Translations under genes and position numbers: made by a program
Assembly (NCBI RefSeq): GCF_024741135.1
Contig: NZ_JANSUY010000010.1
Coordinates: forward strand, 156,839-220,838
Origin: Aquiflexum gelatinilyticum
GTDB taxonomy: Bacteria > Bacteroidota > Bacteroidia > Cytophagales > Cyclobacteriaceae
Length of the DNA stretch: 64,000 nucleotides
Reading direction: 5' to 3'
Shown: piece after piece, positions 42,152 through 51,743 of the stretch
Layout: each line of letters opens with the position of its first letter
How positions within the stretch are numbered: position 1 is the first letter of the stretch
The notes under the pieces: model-generated
Seen by the model: only the letters and a program-made list of their open reading frames with translations
Told to the model about the DNA's origin: nothing
Databases searched by the model: none

Positions 42152-44929
42152 TTATTTCTTTAAAAACCGTTTTCTCATTAAATGACGGTTATCACTGATT
42201 TCAAAGATATAAAGACCTGATGTAAATTCCTGTATATCCACTTGCAAATTCTTGTCTGTGGCCAAATATACATCCTCACGAATTACTTTTCCTGTCACAT
42301 CAATTATCCTGAAATTACCCGAATTCATAGTTTCAGGAACCTTTATTATTAGCCTGTCAGAGGCAGGCACCGGATAAATTTTAAACTCTGACTGATTTGA
42401 AATTTCTGGATTTATAGAAAGAATCGGATCTTGAAGGATTTCACCTTCCGGCAATGGAAGTTTTTTATTGGTAAACATCAGGAATTCATTAGCCCTCACC
42501 CTGAAAGCCCGGGAATTTCCTGACAACACGATTTCTTCTCCTGTGAAGTAATTATACCAAGTTCCCGATGCGGGAAAAGTAAGGTTGGCACTGGCAATGT
42601 CTGTCAGTCCAAAATTTCCATAAAGGACCACTTGAAGGTCAGCGTCTGTCAGTTTGATGCTTTTCAATGGCTGGCTAAGATCCAAGGTTGCATTTTGTGG
42701 ATTGTTAAAAGCATTGTTGCTGCTTTTGAGATCCATCATTGCCCGATACATATTGAAAAGGCGCTGTCTTTCGGGATTGTCCAAATACTCCCATTTGGTA
42801 GGCTTGATACCAAGTCTGTCGTTATTAAGCTCTTGGTCGTAACCAAACTCTTCAAATTGCCACATCATTTTTGGACCCGGAATGGAAAAGAAAAAGGCTG
42901 CCATCAATTGGTTCCTGTTTATGGCATTGCTGAGTTGACGGATATTGACAGGAGAGGTCTGTCCCCAAGTGAGTGATTCCCACATGGTCCTTTCTTCGTC
43001 ATGGCTTTCCATGTAGCTGACTAAGGTATTATTGTCCCATCCACGGGTTTTGTAATATCCCCAATCAAAATTCCGTGAATTCCCTTTGGCAATATCCCTA
43101 AAATCAAAATTCATATTTCCCCAAAACATCAAGCCATGAGTAGATAATTCTTTCTCCTCAATGTTGTCTGCAAAATGCTCCAAAATCAAATAGGCTTCAG
43201 GATGGTTTTCCTTGATTTGATCATATATGTTTTTCCAAATCGCAATCCTTGACGCATCATATTCTCCCCAAAAACCTACATTGTCTCCAGAATTGGTCTG
43301 GGTAAATCCTTTGCTCAAATCAAACCTAAATCCATCCACTTTGTATTCTGTCAGCCAATAATTATTGACAGAATCCATTAAAGCTTTGGTATAAGCACTC
43401 TCATGGTTGAAGTCATAACCGACATTGAATGGATGTTTTGCCACTCTGTTTAGCCAAGGATTATCCAAAGTCGGTGCTCCATAATCTCCATCATTATACA
43501 ACCTTACAAACGGAGACTGACCAAAAGCGTGGTTGAGAACCATGTCCAAAATGACCACCATGCCTCTTTTGTGAGCCTCATCGATCAATTCCTTCAATTG
43601 ATTTTTTGGACCGTAAAATTTATCTACCGCAAAAAAGAAAGATGGATTGTATCCCCATGAAAGATTCCCTTCAAATTCCTTGATCGGCATCAATTCAAGT
43701 GCATTGATCCCCAATCCTGCCAAATAATCCAAGCGCTCAATCACAGCTTTGAAAGTTCTTCTATCATCAAAATCCCTAACCAAAAGTTCATATACCACCA
43801 ACTCCTCTTTGTCGGGTTTTTCATAATCAAGGTATTTCCATTGGTATTGGTCTTGGGCTGTCTGTAGGAAAGTTGCCTGGAATTCAGTTTTTCCCTTTGG
43901 ATAGGGCTTCAATCCAGGGTATCTGTTTTGAGCTATGATTTCGTCATCATGGAAGGGATCTGAAACCTTGTCAGCATATGGATCACCTATCCTGATACTT
44001 CCGTCAACCAAATACTGAAAAATATATTCCTGCTTGGGAGTCAAACCTGTCAACCTATACCAAAACAATTCCTTATCAGGAGTTTGGTTCATTTGAAAAC
44101 TCGGAAGCACTTCCCAGTTATTAAAATCGCCAATAACAAAAACGTTTTTCTTCAAAGGAGCTTCCAAAACCAAAACCACCTCTGTGTCAGAAATGTAATT
44201 GATCCCTTTTCTTACACCAGAAGGCAAAGGAGCCTGAGGGCTAGGTCCAACTACTGTCAGGGTGATTTCAGCAGTATCTTCCTCCCCCGATTTCAAAGCC
44301 TTGGCAACTACATTAAAGGATCCTTCAGTGGTGGCTTCAAAAGTATAAAGTAGACTTTCTGCTCCAGCTGCAGATGCCACTACTACTCCATTGATTTCTA
44401 AGCTAAGATCAGCAACATCCGATGAAGCAATCCTAATTTCTTGAGATTCCCCTATTTCCAATAATTTGGAGGAATTAGGATTGGTGAATGTCACCTCAAA
44501 CCCTTGGCTCAGGTCTACAAAAAAATCTCCGTTGGTATCTGTTTTCCCTTCTAAAGACCCCGTGGCATTTCTAAAAACCATCCCCAACCTGTATATGGTT
44601 TGTCCGGCCGTAGGATTGAAAAAATCATTTGGTGTAAATTCCCATTCCCAGATATTTGGAGCGGTTTTTACCATCCTTGCATCAGGATTGGCAGTACCCC
44701 AAGCAAATGGCACGATGGCCCAAGTAGTCGATGTAGGGCCTGCTACTACTGCTCCGATATGGATATATACCGGGTCTACATCTTTTAGTCCTGTTGTCCC
44801 CTTGGTGGCATCATAAATGATTTTGATTTTTTGGTCTGCCCGTGGAAAAGCAGGTTCTGTGGTTACTTGGGAAAACCCAAACCTCAAGGTCATTAAAAAT
44901 AAAACGGGAAATATTATTCTGAATTTCAT
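42152..44929 (-). CDS. Secreted GH13 amylase with T9SS type A sorting domain, 925 aa
   Basis: A multi-domain starch-degrading enzyme exported by the type IX secretion system. After a signal peptide (MKFRIIFPVLFLMTLRFGFS) come an N-terminal beta domain (about 22-150), an Ig/SusE-like segment (about 150-230), an E-set domain (about 250-335, with VFVIGDFNNWE) and a GH13 barrel (about 375-750). The barrel holds DMVLNHA, GFRFDLSKG, LILEHF and MESHDEERT. The last about 75 residues form the T9SS type A sorting domain (FKIYPVPASDRLIIKVP, ending MRKRFLKK). The start at 44929 is preferred over 44938. The protein is probably on the cell surface or secreted. It implies a functional type IX secretion system elsewhere in the genome. 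It lies 20 bp upstream of the aldolase gene on the same strand. Confidence 0.94.
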   Translation of the reverse strand: MKFRIIFPVLFLMTLRFGFSQVTTEPAFPRADQKIKIIYDATKGTTGLKDVDPVYIHIGAVVAGPTSTTWAIVPFAWGTANPDARMVKTAPNIWEWEFTPNDFFNPTAGQTIYRLGMVFRNATGSLEGKTDTNGDFFVDLSQGFEVTFTNPNSSKLLEIGESQEIRIASSDVADLSLEINGVVVASAAGAESLLYTFEATTEGSFNVVAKALKSGEEDTAEITLTVVGPSPQAPLPSGVRKGINYISDTEVVLVLEAPLKKNVFVIGDFNNWEVLPSFQMNQTPDKELFWYRLTGLTPKQEYIFQYLVDGSIRIGDPYADKVSDPFHDDEIIAQNRYPGLKPYPKGKTEFQATFLQTAQDQYQWKYLDYEKPDKEELVVYELLVRDFDDRRTFKAVIERLDYLAGLGINALELMPIKEFEGNLSWGYNPSFFFAVDKFYGPKNQLKELIDEAHKRGMVVILDMVLNHAFGQSPFVRLYNDGDYGAPTLDNPWLNRVAKHPFNVGYDFNHESAYTKALMDSVNNYWLTEYKVDGFRFDLSKGFTQTNSGDNVGFWGEYDASRIAIWKNIYDQIKENHPEAYLILEHFADNIEEKELSTHGLMFWGNMNFDFRDIAKGNSRNFDWGYYKTRGWDNNTLVSYMESHDEERTMWESLTWGQTSPVNIRQLSNAINRNQLMAAFFFSIPGPKMMWQFEEFGYDQELNNDRLGIKPTKWEYLDNPERQRLFNMYRAMMDLKSSNNAFNNPQNATLDLSQPLKSIKLTDADLQVVLYGNFGLTDIASANLTFPASGTWYNYFTGEEIVLSGNSRAFRVRANEFLMFTNKKLPLPEGEILQDPILSINPEISNQSEFKIYPVPASDRLIIKVPETMNSGNFRIIDVTGKVIREDVYLATDKNLQVDIQEFTSGLYIFEISDNRHLMRKRFLKK

Positions 44930-45140
44930 TGTTTGCAAAAACTAAATAACGATACTGATAATAAGGAATTTATTTGTCTGGAATTTTTACATTTACCTGA
45001 ATAATTGCCAATCATAAATGCTGAATTCGTCACATTTTTACCTGCCCACAGCATACATCTGTGATATTGGATTGATATTAAATTTTCCTAAAATTTAATT
45101 AACTGCTGGCAAGATTGCATTGATTCAAATAAAAAAAAAG

Positions 45141-45169
45141 AAAAAGGCTACCTTAAAGTAGCCTTTTTA
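45141..45169 (-). terminator. Terminator of the SusE/F-like gene
   Basis: The stem AAAAAGGCTAC/GTAGCCTTTTT has a 6-base loop and T runs on both strands. It lies about 20 bp past the lipoprotein stop. Confidence 0.87.
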
Positions 45170-45186
45170 GAATTAGGTGAAACTAT

Positions 45187-46269
45187 TTAACCACCTATGA
45201 AAATATATCTTCCGTCTAGTGAATTGAACCACATTTTATAGGTTCCGGCTTCAATTGGAATATTGCTTGAACTTCCCAATTCAGCTTTACCTGATATAGG
45301 AGTAACAGCTCCCCAATTGATTGTCCAAGCATCGTTTGCTCTGAATTTTATTTCTCCGTTTGTAACAGTAGCTGTAATGTGCCAGATATGCTTGTCAAAA
45401 GTCAAGTTTGTCATTGCAGTGCTTGAATCCCAACCACCAGCTGTTGAACTTCCAATGATACCGACTGTTGGATAATACACATCTGCTGCTCCTGTAAATG
45501 GCACCAAAGTAAAGGTGTTATTAGCCAAGTTTAAAGTAAAAACATAATGTCCTGCTGTAGTAATGGCAAATGCTCCGGGATCGGAACCTCCTCCGGGGTT
45601 GACCGAAACTGCTGACCCGCCGTTGGTACCATATTGAGGCTGCCATTGACCCAATTTTTCTAGAACTTTAAATTCTCCGACAGCGAAAAATCCTGTATAT
45701 ACATAAAGATCTTTATTGGCAGGATCGCGAAACAAAGCAGGGTTATTGTTATCATTGCTCCATCCTGGGGCAGTGGCATTACCTACAAGGAATAGATTTC
45801 TTAATATGACTGCGTCTTTGTATGCAGTTAGTGACAGTGTGGTTGCCGTACCCACCAAAGGGCTCAAACTTCTGTCAATAGTTGTTTTAAAACGGAAGTC
45901 TACATTTCCCGCAACGTTTGGTTCAAGACCTGCCGTTACAATTTTTTTATTTAAATCACCAACTGCAATTTTAACTGTAGGTGTAGTGGAGGTTCCGACT
46001 ACATCAACTGTTGCAAAATTGGTTCCGCCTTTAGCCATTTCCAAGGTGTACGTATAGTTTCCTGAAACTCCAAAATCAGGAATAGATGCCTGAAAGAAAA
46101 TAGTATCTTCTTTTTCGGCCTCAGTAAGCACAATTGCAGTGCCTGCAGAAGGACTCGTCAATGTTGATGCCGTTTGGGGAATGATAGCAGGTTCGTCTAT
46201 CGGACCGCAAGACCACATAATAAATGGAAGCATTAAAGCTGCCCAGACTAATTTTGATAGAACTCTCAT
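45187..46269 (-). CDS. SusE/SusF-like starch-binding lipoprotein, 360 aa
   Basis: A surface lipoprotein of the SusE/SusF type. The lipoprotein signal is MLPFIMWSC (Cys21), followed by DEPAIIPQTASTLTSPSAG, the common start of SusE domains with the Pro/Thr-rich linker. The central Ig-like domain (about 40-150) carries TYTLEMAKGGTNFATVDVVG. Two C-terminal beta domains follow, each with a Trp-rich strand (LFLVGNATAPGWSND and TVGIIGSSTAGGWDSST), as in starch-binding modules of SusE and SusF. Such proteins bind starch at the outer membrane and help a SusC/SusD complex. No susC or susD lies beside it here. It is the first gene of the minus-strand starch group, divergent from lacI. Confidence 0.88.
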   Translation of the reverse strand: MRVLSKLVWAALMLPFIMWSCGPIDEPAIIPQTASTLTSPSAGTAIVLTEAEKEDTIFFQASIPDFGVSGNYTYTLEMAKGGTNFATVDVVGTSTTPTVKIAVGDLNKKIVTAGLEPNVAGNVDFRFKTTIDRSLSPLVGTATTLSLTAYKDAVILRNLFLVGNATAPGWSNDNNNPALFRDPANKDLYVYTGFFAVGEFKVLEKLGQWQPQYGTNGGSAVSVNPGGGSDPGAFAITTAGHYVFTLNLANNTFTLVPFTGAADVYYPTVGIIGSSTAGGWDSSTAMTNLTFDKHIWHITATVTNGEIKFRANDAWTINWGAVTPISGKAELGSSSNIPIEAGTYKMWFNSLDGRYIFIGG

Positions 46270-46619
46270 ACAAATTTGTTTTTGGTATTTATTGTTTCAA
46301 ACTTTAATTAATTTAATCCTATTTTATATTACTTTATTTTTATTATTAATTTAATCATCTTTACCTAGCAATACACAGCCTACCAATCAACAAGGAAATA
46401 TTACACAATGAAAAATGGCAAAACAAACAATCCACATTGATTTTTTTAAGAAATATTTGTGCAAACGTAACCGCAAACGATTGCACATTTTTTTGTAATC
46501 TTCCTTTAGTTTGATGGTGCTGATTTTTTAAAAACAAATTGAAAAAAAATAACACCTCTATTAACTACATTATCACCCAAAAACTTATATATTTAAATTC
46601 TTAGAAAAATCTAATTTTC
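46270..46619. promoter_or_regulatory. Divergent control region between the starch lipoprotein and lacI genes
   Basis: This 350-bp AT-rich region separates the minus-strand SusE/F-like gene from the plus-strand lacI gene. It contains two LacI-type operator-like sites at 46458-46487 (listed separately). I cannot place -7 and -33 promoter boxes with confidence. Confidence 0.6.
46458..46487. promoter_or_regulatory. Predicted tandem LacI-family operators
   Basis: The site at 46474-46487 reads TGTGCAATCGTTTG on the minus strand. It has the central CG and near-palindromic GCAAnCGnTTGC core typical of LacI-family operators. A second, partial copy (TGTGCAAACGT) lies at 46458-46468 on the plus strand. 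The outer ends form a perfect 7-bp inverted repeat (TGTGCAA/TTGCACA). The same 14 bases as the first site occur again at 47675-47688, just past the lacI gene. Confidence 0.72.
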
Positions 46620-47651
46620 ATGAAATCAGGTCAGGCTACTATTAAAGACATTGCCAGAGAACTTAATGTATCTACATCAACAGTTTCAAGAGCACTTAAG
46701 GATTATCCGGGAATAAGTGACGAAACTAAAAGAAAGGTCAAAGAACTTGCTGATAAGCTACATTATCGTCCAAATGCCGTTGCACTGAGTTTAAGAAAAA
46801 GCAAATCTTTTACGATCGGGGTGATTATCCCCGAAGTTGTCCATTTTTTCTTTTCCACTGTTATCAGTGGTGTAGAGGAAGTTGCATTTGCGAATGGCTA
46901 TAATGTGATTTTATGCCAGACAAATGAAAAATTCAGCAGAGAAAGAAGCAGTGTAGAAACCATGCTTTCCAATCAAATTGACGGTGTTTTGGTGAGTTTT
47001 TCCAGAGAAACCACAAACTTTGACCATTTCAAAAAAATGATAGACCGGGAGTTTCCGATTGTTTTTTTTGACAGGATCCCGGATTTGGAAAACACCATTA
47101 ATGTCACCGTCAATGATTATCAAGGTGCATACAATGCAGTAAAACATCTCATTGATCAAGGTTTTAAAAAAATCGTGCACCTTTCGGGCCCTGACAACCT
47201 TGCTATCAGCAAACAGCGAAAAGAGGGCTATTTGGATGCTTTGAAAGATTCAGGTATTGTAGCCAAACCTGAATGGATTTTGGAATGCCCTTATGGTACA
47301 GAAAAAGAAAGCATTTCGATAACGACAGCATTGTTTAAAAACAATGAAAATAGACCCGATGCTATTTTTGCTCATCATGATATCGTTGCCGCAGGAGCCA
47401 TGATGGCATTGAAATCCTTGGGATTAAAAATCCCGGAAGATGTAGGAGTTGTCGGATTTTCAAATTGGCAGTTTTCATCAATGATAGATCCCCCCCTATC
47501 TACTGTATCTCAGCCGGGATTCCAAATCGGAGAAACAGCTACAAAAATTCTTCTCGACCTAATCCATAAAAAAACCAATATGGAATCCATCTCACAAAAC
47601 ATCGTGCTTGATACTGAACTTTTGATAAGAAAATCATCTGTGAAAGTCTGA
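46620..47651 (+). CDS. LacI-family transcriptional regulator, 343 aa
   Basis: A sugar-responsive regulator. The N-terminal LacI helix-turn-helix (residues about 5-60: TIKDIARELNVSTSTVSRAL then HYRPNAVALSLR) includes the hinge region. The rest is a periplasmic-binding-protein-like ligand domain with the usual IGVIIPEVVHFFFSTVI start and DVGVVGFSNW near residue 280. It lies between divergent starch and maltose transcription units, and the operator-like sequences at 46474 and 47675 flank it. Control of both groups, and of itself, is likely. The effector is probably maltose or a maltodextrin, judging by neighbours. This resembles the maltose regulation seen in other Bacteroidota. Confidence 0.93.
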   Translation: MKSGQATIKDIARELNVSTSTVSRALKDYPGISDETKRKVKELADKLHYRPNAVALSLRKSKSFTIGVIIPEVVHFFFSTVISGVEEVAFANGYNVILCQTNEKFSRERSSVETMLSNQIDGVLVSFSRETTNFDHFKKMIDREFPIVFFDRIPDLENTINVTVNDYQGAYNAVKHLIDQGFKKIVHLSGPDNLAISKQRKEGYLDALKDSGIVAKPEWILECPYGTEKESISITTALFKNNENRPDAIFAHHDIVAAGAMMALKSLGLKIPEDVGVVGFSNWQFSSMIDPPLSTVSQPGFQIGETATKILLDLIHKKTNMESISQNIVLDTELLIRKSSVKV

Positions 47652-47674
47652 TTTTTTGATAAAAATAATTTTTT

Positions 47675-47688
47675 TGTGCAATCGTTTG
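47675..47688 (+). promoter_or_regulatory. Predicted LacI-family operator upstream of the alpha-glucosidase gene
   Basis: The sequence TGTGCAATCGTTTG is identical over 14 bases to the minus-strand reading of the site at 46474-46487. It lies 24 bp past the lacI stop and 173 bp before the GH31 gene start, a plausible position to control the alpha-glucosidase and transporter genes. Confidence 0.72.
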
Positions 47689-47861
47689 AACATGTCCATC
47701 AATTCAAAAAAAGACATTTTCAACAATCCTAGGCTAGTTTTAAGCTCCCTTGGCATCTTGCATAAATTTTATCATTTGACTTTATATCATAAATTAGAAC
47801 CTCAATTTCAAATAGAATAAATAAAAGCCTCAGGCAAAACCTATCAAATAAGACTTTACAA

Positions 47862-50288
47862 ATGCCCCAAGCCACCGATCTATCTAATTCATCCCAAAAT
47901 CTTGCCATTGGAAACGTAATGTCTTGGGAGAAAAAATCAAATGGGATTCATGGAAATACTTCTGTCTCTGATTTTGAAATTACGATCTATAAAGATGATA
48001 CTATAAGAGTTCAGGTTAGACGTGGTTCCAAGTTCAGCCCCAACCCTTACAGTGTAGTTTCCTTCCCCCAAGAAATCAAATTCATTACCACTGAGGAAAA
48101 CGGGAAGGTATGGCTTAAAACCTCCAAAATTCACCTTTGTGTAAACTTGAATCCCTTCTTTTTGACATTTTTTACTCCTGATGGGAAAGTTATCAACCAA
48201 GACGATCCCGCTTTTGCAGTATCGTGGTTGGGTACAGAAGTAAGCAATTATAAAAAAGTGCAGCCTAAAGAAAGATTCATTGGTTTAGGCGAAAAAACCG
48301 GACATCTTGACCGGTCCGGTCGGGCCTTCACCAATTGGAACACGGATTATTTCGCTTATGGCATTGGTGATGATCCTTTATATATGAGTATTCCTTTTTA
48401 TATCGGCATCCATAGCGATTTGTCATATGGGATATTTTTTGACAATACCCATAAGTCTGTTTTCAATTTCGGAGCTTCAAACAACCGCTTCATTTATTAC
48501 TCCGCAGATGACGGAGACATGGATTATTACTTTTTTCATGATGATTCTGTAGCAAAGATCATAAGCACCTATACTGAATTGACCGGGAAAATGGAAATGC
48601 CTCCCCTATGGTCTTTAGGTTTTCAGCAATGTCGGTATTCTTATTATCCGGATTCAGAAGTACTTACATTGGCTAATACTTTCAGAGACAAGGATATGCC
48701 TGCGGATGTCATTTACCTTGACATTCACCACATGGAAAAATACAAGGTCTTTACCTTTGACAACGAAAAATTCTCTGATCCCAAATCAATGATTAAAGCG
48801 CTTAAGCAGAAGGGATTTAAAGTTGTGGTAATCATGGATCCGGGGATCAAAACCCAACAGGGATATTTACCCTATGAGGAAGGAAAAGAAAAAGACCTTT
48901 TTGTAAAATATCCGGATAATGAAATCTATGAAGGCCAAGTTTGGCCTGGTTGGTGTGCTTTCCCGGATTTTACCAAGGCAGAAACCCGTCAGTGGTGGGC
49001 CGAAAAAATGGCTTTTTATGAAGAGGCAGGTGTCGATGGATATTGGACTGATATGAACGAACCTGCTTCCTGGGGTCAATTTACCCCAAATATCATCAAT
49101 TTTGACTATGAGGGGGAAAATGTAAGTCATAGAAAAGCTAGAAATATCTATGGCTTTCAGATGGCCCGAAGTGCCAAGGAAGGCTGTGAATTGCAAAGGC
49201 CTGAAGAAAGACCCTTTGTATTGACAAGATCGGGATTTTCGGGAATCCAAAGGTATGCTGCAGCATGGACGGGAGATAATGTTGCTTCAGAAGAACACAT
49301 GATGGCAGGCATCCGGTTGGTAAACAGTCTTGGCTTAAGCGGTGTAGCATATTCAGGTTATGATGTTGGCGGCTTTGCCGGCGAATCGACCAAATCTCTT
49401 TTTGCAAGATGGATGAGCATCGCCACTTTTGCACCATTGTATAGGGCTCATTCAATGATAAACAGCAATGATGCTGAACCTTGGGCATTTGGTGAGGAAG
49501 TAGAAGAGATCTCTAGAAACTACATGAAATTAAGGTATAGGATGCTTCCAACCTTATATAGCAGTTTCTACAAAAGTACCCAAACAGGCCTTCCGATAGC
49601 AAAGAGTCTTGCAGTGGATTATCCTCATGACAAGTATATTTATGAAAGTGCTTTTGAAAACCAGTATCTTTTTTGCGATACCCTTCTGATTGCTCCTGTA
49701 GAAAGTTATAAAGAAATCACAAAGGTTTACCTTCCTGAAGGTGAATGGTATTATTTATATGATAATCAGAAACATATAGGAAATCATGTCATTTATCAAG
49801 ACTGTCCATTAAACTACCTCCCTGTTTATGTAAAAGCAGGTTCCATTTTAGCATTACAGTCTGATGTATCTTATACAGGACAAGCACATGACGGCATTCT
49901 CAGGCTCCATGTATATGCAGGAAAAGAACCTTCTACGTACCTTCATTATGAAGATGATGGAATCAGTCATGAATACAAAAAAGGAGATTTTTTAACGCGG
50001 GAGATCAAATGGAATCCTGAAAAGAACACTTTGACCTTTTCAAAATCCAAAGGAAATTTTGAAAGTAAGTTTGAAAAAATTAAGGTCTATTTCCATGGCT
50101 CAAATCCAAATGCTGTAATCATCAATGGAGGATCTGAAGAAATTGATAAAGAGGATTTTGAGTTTTTGGGAAAATTGACTGAATTTGACCCACTTCCTGA
50201 CAGTAGTCATCCATACTTGAAAATCAAAAATATTCCTACAGTGATATTTAAAAATAACCATAGCTCTTTTGAATTAGAAATCCAATAA
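47862..50288 (+). CDS. Alpha-glucosidase, glycoside hydrolase family 31, 808 aa
   Basis: Releases glucose from maltose and maltodextrins, or a related alpha-glucoside. The GH31 signature WTDMNEP is at residues 395-401, with nucleophile D397. The acid/base region is AAWTGDNVASEEHM further on. Upstream the motif LWSLGFQQCRYSYYP marks the start of the barrel. The N-terminal beta domain runs to about residue 240, and the C-terminal beta domains end the protein. No signal peptide is visible, so it is probably cytoplasmic and would act after import by the MFS transporter encoded 43 bp downstream. The predicted operator upstream supports control by the adjacent LacI protein. Confidence 0.94.
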   Translation: MPQATDLSNSSQNLAIGNVMSWEKKSNGIHGNTSVSDFEITIYKDDTIRVQVRRGSKFSPNPYSVVSFPQEIKFITTEENGKVWLKTSKIHLCVNLNPFFLTFFTPDGKVINQDDPAFAVSWLGTEVSNYKKVQPKERFIGLGEKTGHLDRSGRAFTNWNTDYFAYGIGDDPLYMSIPFYIGIHSDLSYGIFFDNTHKSVFNFGASNNRFIYYSADDGDMDYYFFHDDSVAKIISTYTELTGKMEMPPLWSLGFQQCRYSYYPDSEVLTLANTFRDKDMPADVIYLDIHHMEKYKVFTFDNEKFSDPKSMIKALKQKGFKVVVIMDPGIKTQQGYLPYEEGKEKDLFVKYPDNEIYEGQVWPGWCAFPDFTKAETRQWWAEKMAFYEEAGVDGYWTDMNEPASWGQFTPNIINFDYEGENVSHRKARNIYGFQMARSAKEGCELQRPEERPFVLTRSGFSGIQRYAAAWTGDNVASEEHMMAGIRLVNSLGLSGVAYSGYDVGGFAGESTKSLFARWMSIATFAPLYRAHSMINSNDAEPWAFGEEVEEISRNYMKLRYRMLPTLYSSFYKSTQTGLPIAKSLAVDYPHDKYIYESAFENQYLFCDTLLIAPVESYKEITKVYLPEGEWYYLYDNQKHIGNHVIYQDCPLNYLPVYVKAGSILALQSDVSYTGQAHDGILRLHVYAGKEPSTYLHYEDDGISHEYKKGDFLTREIKWNPEKNTLTFSKSKGNFESKFEKIKVYFHGSNPNAVIINGGSEEIDKEDFEFLGKLTEFDPLPDSSHPYLKIKNIPTVIFKNNHSSFELEIQ

Positions 50289-50331
50289 TCGCCCGGATTC
50301 CGAATTAATCATCAAACTACAACCCAAAATA

Positions 50332-51666
50332 ATGCAAACAGTAGATAAAAAACCAAAACTCAGTTTTTGGCAAATCTGGAATATGAGTTTCGGATTTTTG
50401 GGAATCCAATTTGGATTTGCGTTACAGGGTGGATTCATGTCACGGATTTTTCAGACCCTCGGTGCAGAAAAAGATGCGATTCCTATGCTTTGGATAGCTG
50501 CACCCCTCACAGGATTGCTCGTGCAGCCAATAGTCGGGTATCTCAGTGACAGAACATGGCACCCAAAATTTGGAAGAAGAAAGCCATTCTTTCTTATTGG
50601 AGCTATTCTGAGCACGATTGCATTGTTTTTTGCACCTTATTCCTCAGCACTTTGGATGGCTGCAGGGGCCCTATGGATCCTTGATGCTTCTATCAATATC
50701 AGCATGGAACCATTTAGGGCATTGGTGGCAGACAAACTACCTGATAGTCAACGTTCCTATGGATTCGTCGTACAGACACTCATTATTGGAATCGGAACAT
50801 GGGTTGCAAGTAACTTGCCTTGGCTAATGACACAATTAGGTGTACCAAACACCGCTGCGACGGGTGTAGTACCTGATTCGGTCAAATTTGCTTTTGCAAT
50901 TGGCGCTGTGGTGCTTTTTGGTTCAATTCTTTATACAATACTGACTACGGATGAATATCCTCCCGAGGATCTTGAGGCACTAAAAAGAGAAAATGAGGAA
51001 AGTAAAGGCATCTTAAACGGTTTTAAAGAAATATTCAAGAATATTTCAGGAATGCCCAAAGTCATGAAACAATTGGGGGTCGTCCAATTTTTCTCTTGGT
51101 TTGCCTTCTTTACGATGTGGAGTTTTGCCACTCCGGCCATTACCGAACATATATTTAAAGCCACGGATACCGCATCTCAAGCATATAATGATGCTGCTGA
51201 TAGTGTCGGTAATTACCTGGGCACATATGGATTAGTATCCATGTTTTTTGCTTTGATACTTGCCTTTGTAACAAGTAAAATCAAAATCAACAGGAAGCTT
51301 TTGCATATGTCTAGCTTGATTGCAGGCGGTTTGGGTTTTATTCTTATCTACTTTATATCTGAACCTTGGATGCTTCACCTTTGCTTTGCTTTGGTAGGCA
51401 TAGCTTGGGCAAGTATACTTTCTATGCCTTATGCAATGCTGTCAAGTGCTGTCAACCCCAAGCAAATGGGCGTTTACATGGGAATATTCAACATGTTTAT
51501 CGTCATACCTCAAATTGTGGCGGCCTTGGGTGGGATTAATTTCATGTATAAGCTTTTATTTGGAGAAGAAGTGGTATATACCATGGTGTTGGCAGGATGT
51601 TCTTTGATCATTGCCGGATTGAGCAATCTTTTCATCACAAACAGAAATGCAACCCATGACATATAA
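50332..51666 (+). CDS. Maltose-type MFS transporter (SLC45/GPH-like), 444 aa
   Basis: A major-facilitator membrane transporter with about twelve helices. The N-terminus (LSFWQIWNMSFGFLGIQFGF) and the loop LSDRTWHPKFGRRKPFFLIG match the maltose and sucrose transporters of the SLC45/GPH-like group common in Bacteroidota starch loci. A cytoplasmic loop of about 30 residues divides the two halves (residues about 205-240, TTDEYPPEDLEALKRENEE). It lies 43 bp after the alpha-glucosidase gene and ends at a clear terminator, so the two probably form one operon that imports and cleaves maltose. Confidence 0.93.
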   Translation: MQTVDKKPKLSFWQIWNMSFGFLGIQFGFALQGGFMSRIFQTLGAEKDAIPMLWIAAPLTGLLVQPIVGYLSDRTWHPKFGRRKPFFLIGAILSTIALFFAPYSSALWMAAGALWILDASINISMEPFRALVADKLPDSQRSYGFVVQTLIIGIGTWVASNLPWLMTQLGVPNTAATGVVPDSVKFAFAIGAVVLFGSILYTILTTDEYPPEDLEALKRENEESKGILNGFKEIFKNISGMPKVMKQLGVVQFFSWFAFFTMWSFATPAITEHIFKATDTASQAYNDAADSVGNYLGTYGLVSMFFALILAFVTSKIKINRKLLHMSSLIAGGLGFILIYFISEPWMLHLCFALVGIAWASILSMPYAMLSSAVNPKQMGVYMGIFNMFIVIPQIVAALGGINFMYKLLFGEEVVYTMVLAGCSLIIAGLSNLFITNRNATHDI

Positions 51667-51690
51667 TTTTCATTTGAATTCATAATTTAT

Positions 51691-51724
51691 AAATACCGCT
51701 ATCAAAAAATAGCGGTATTTTTGT
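51691..51724 (+). terminator. Terminator of the alpha-glucosidase-transporter operon
   Basis: An 11-bp perfect stem (AAATACCGCTA/TAGCGGTATTT) with an 8-base loop is followed by T-rich sequence, about 25 bp past the transporter stop. Confidence 0.92.
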
Positions 51725-51743
51725 TTGATTCAAAGTTTGGAAA

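Noticed and set aside
46261..46487. Bacteroidota -33/-7 promoter boxes for the SusE/F-like gene
   Set aside because: Several near-matches to the reverse of TAnnTTTG were seen (around 46299-46306), but none had both boxes at proper spacing.
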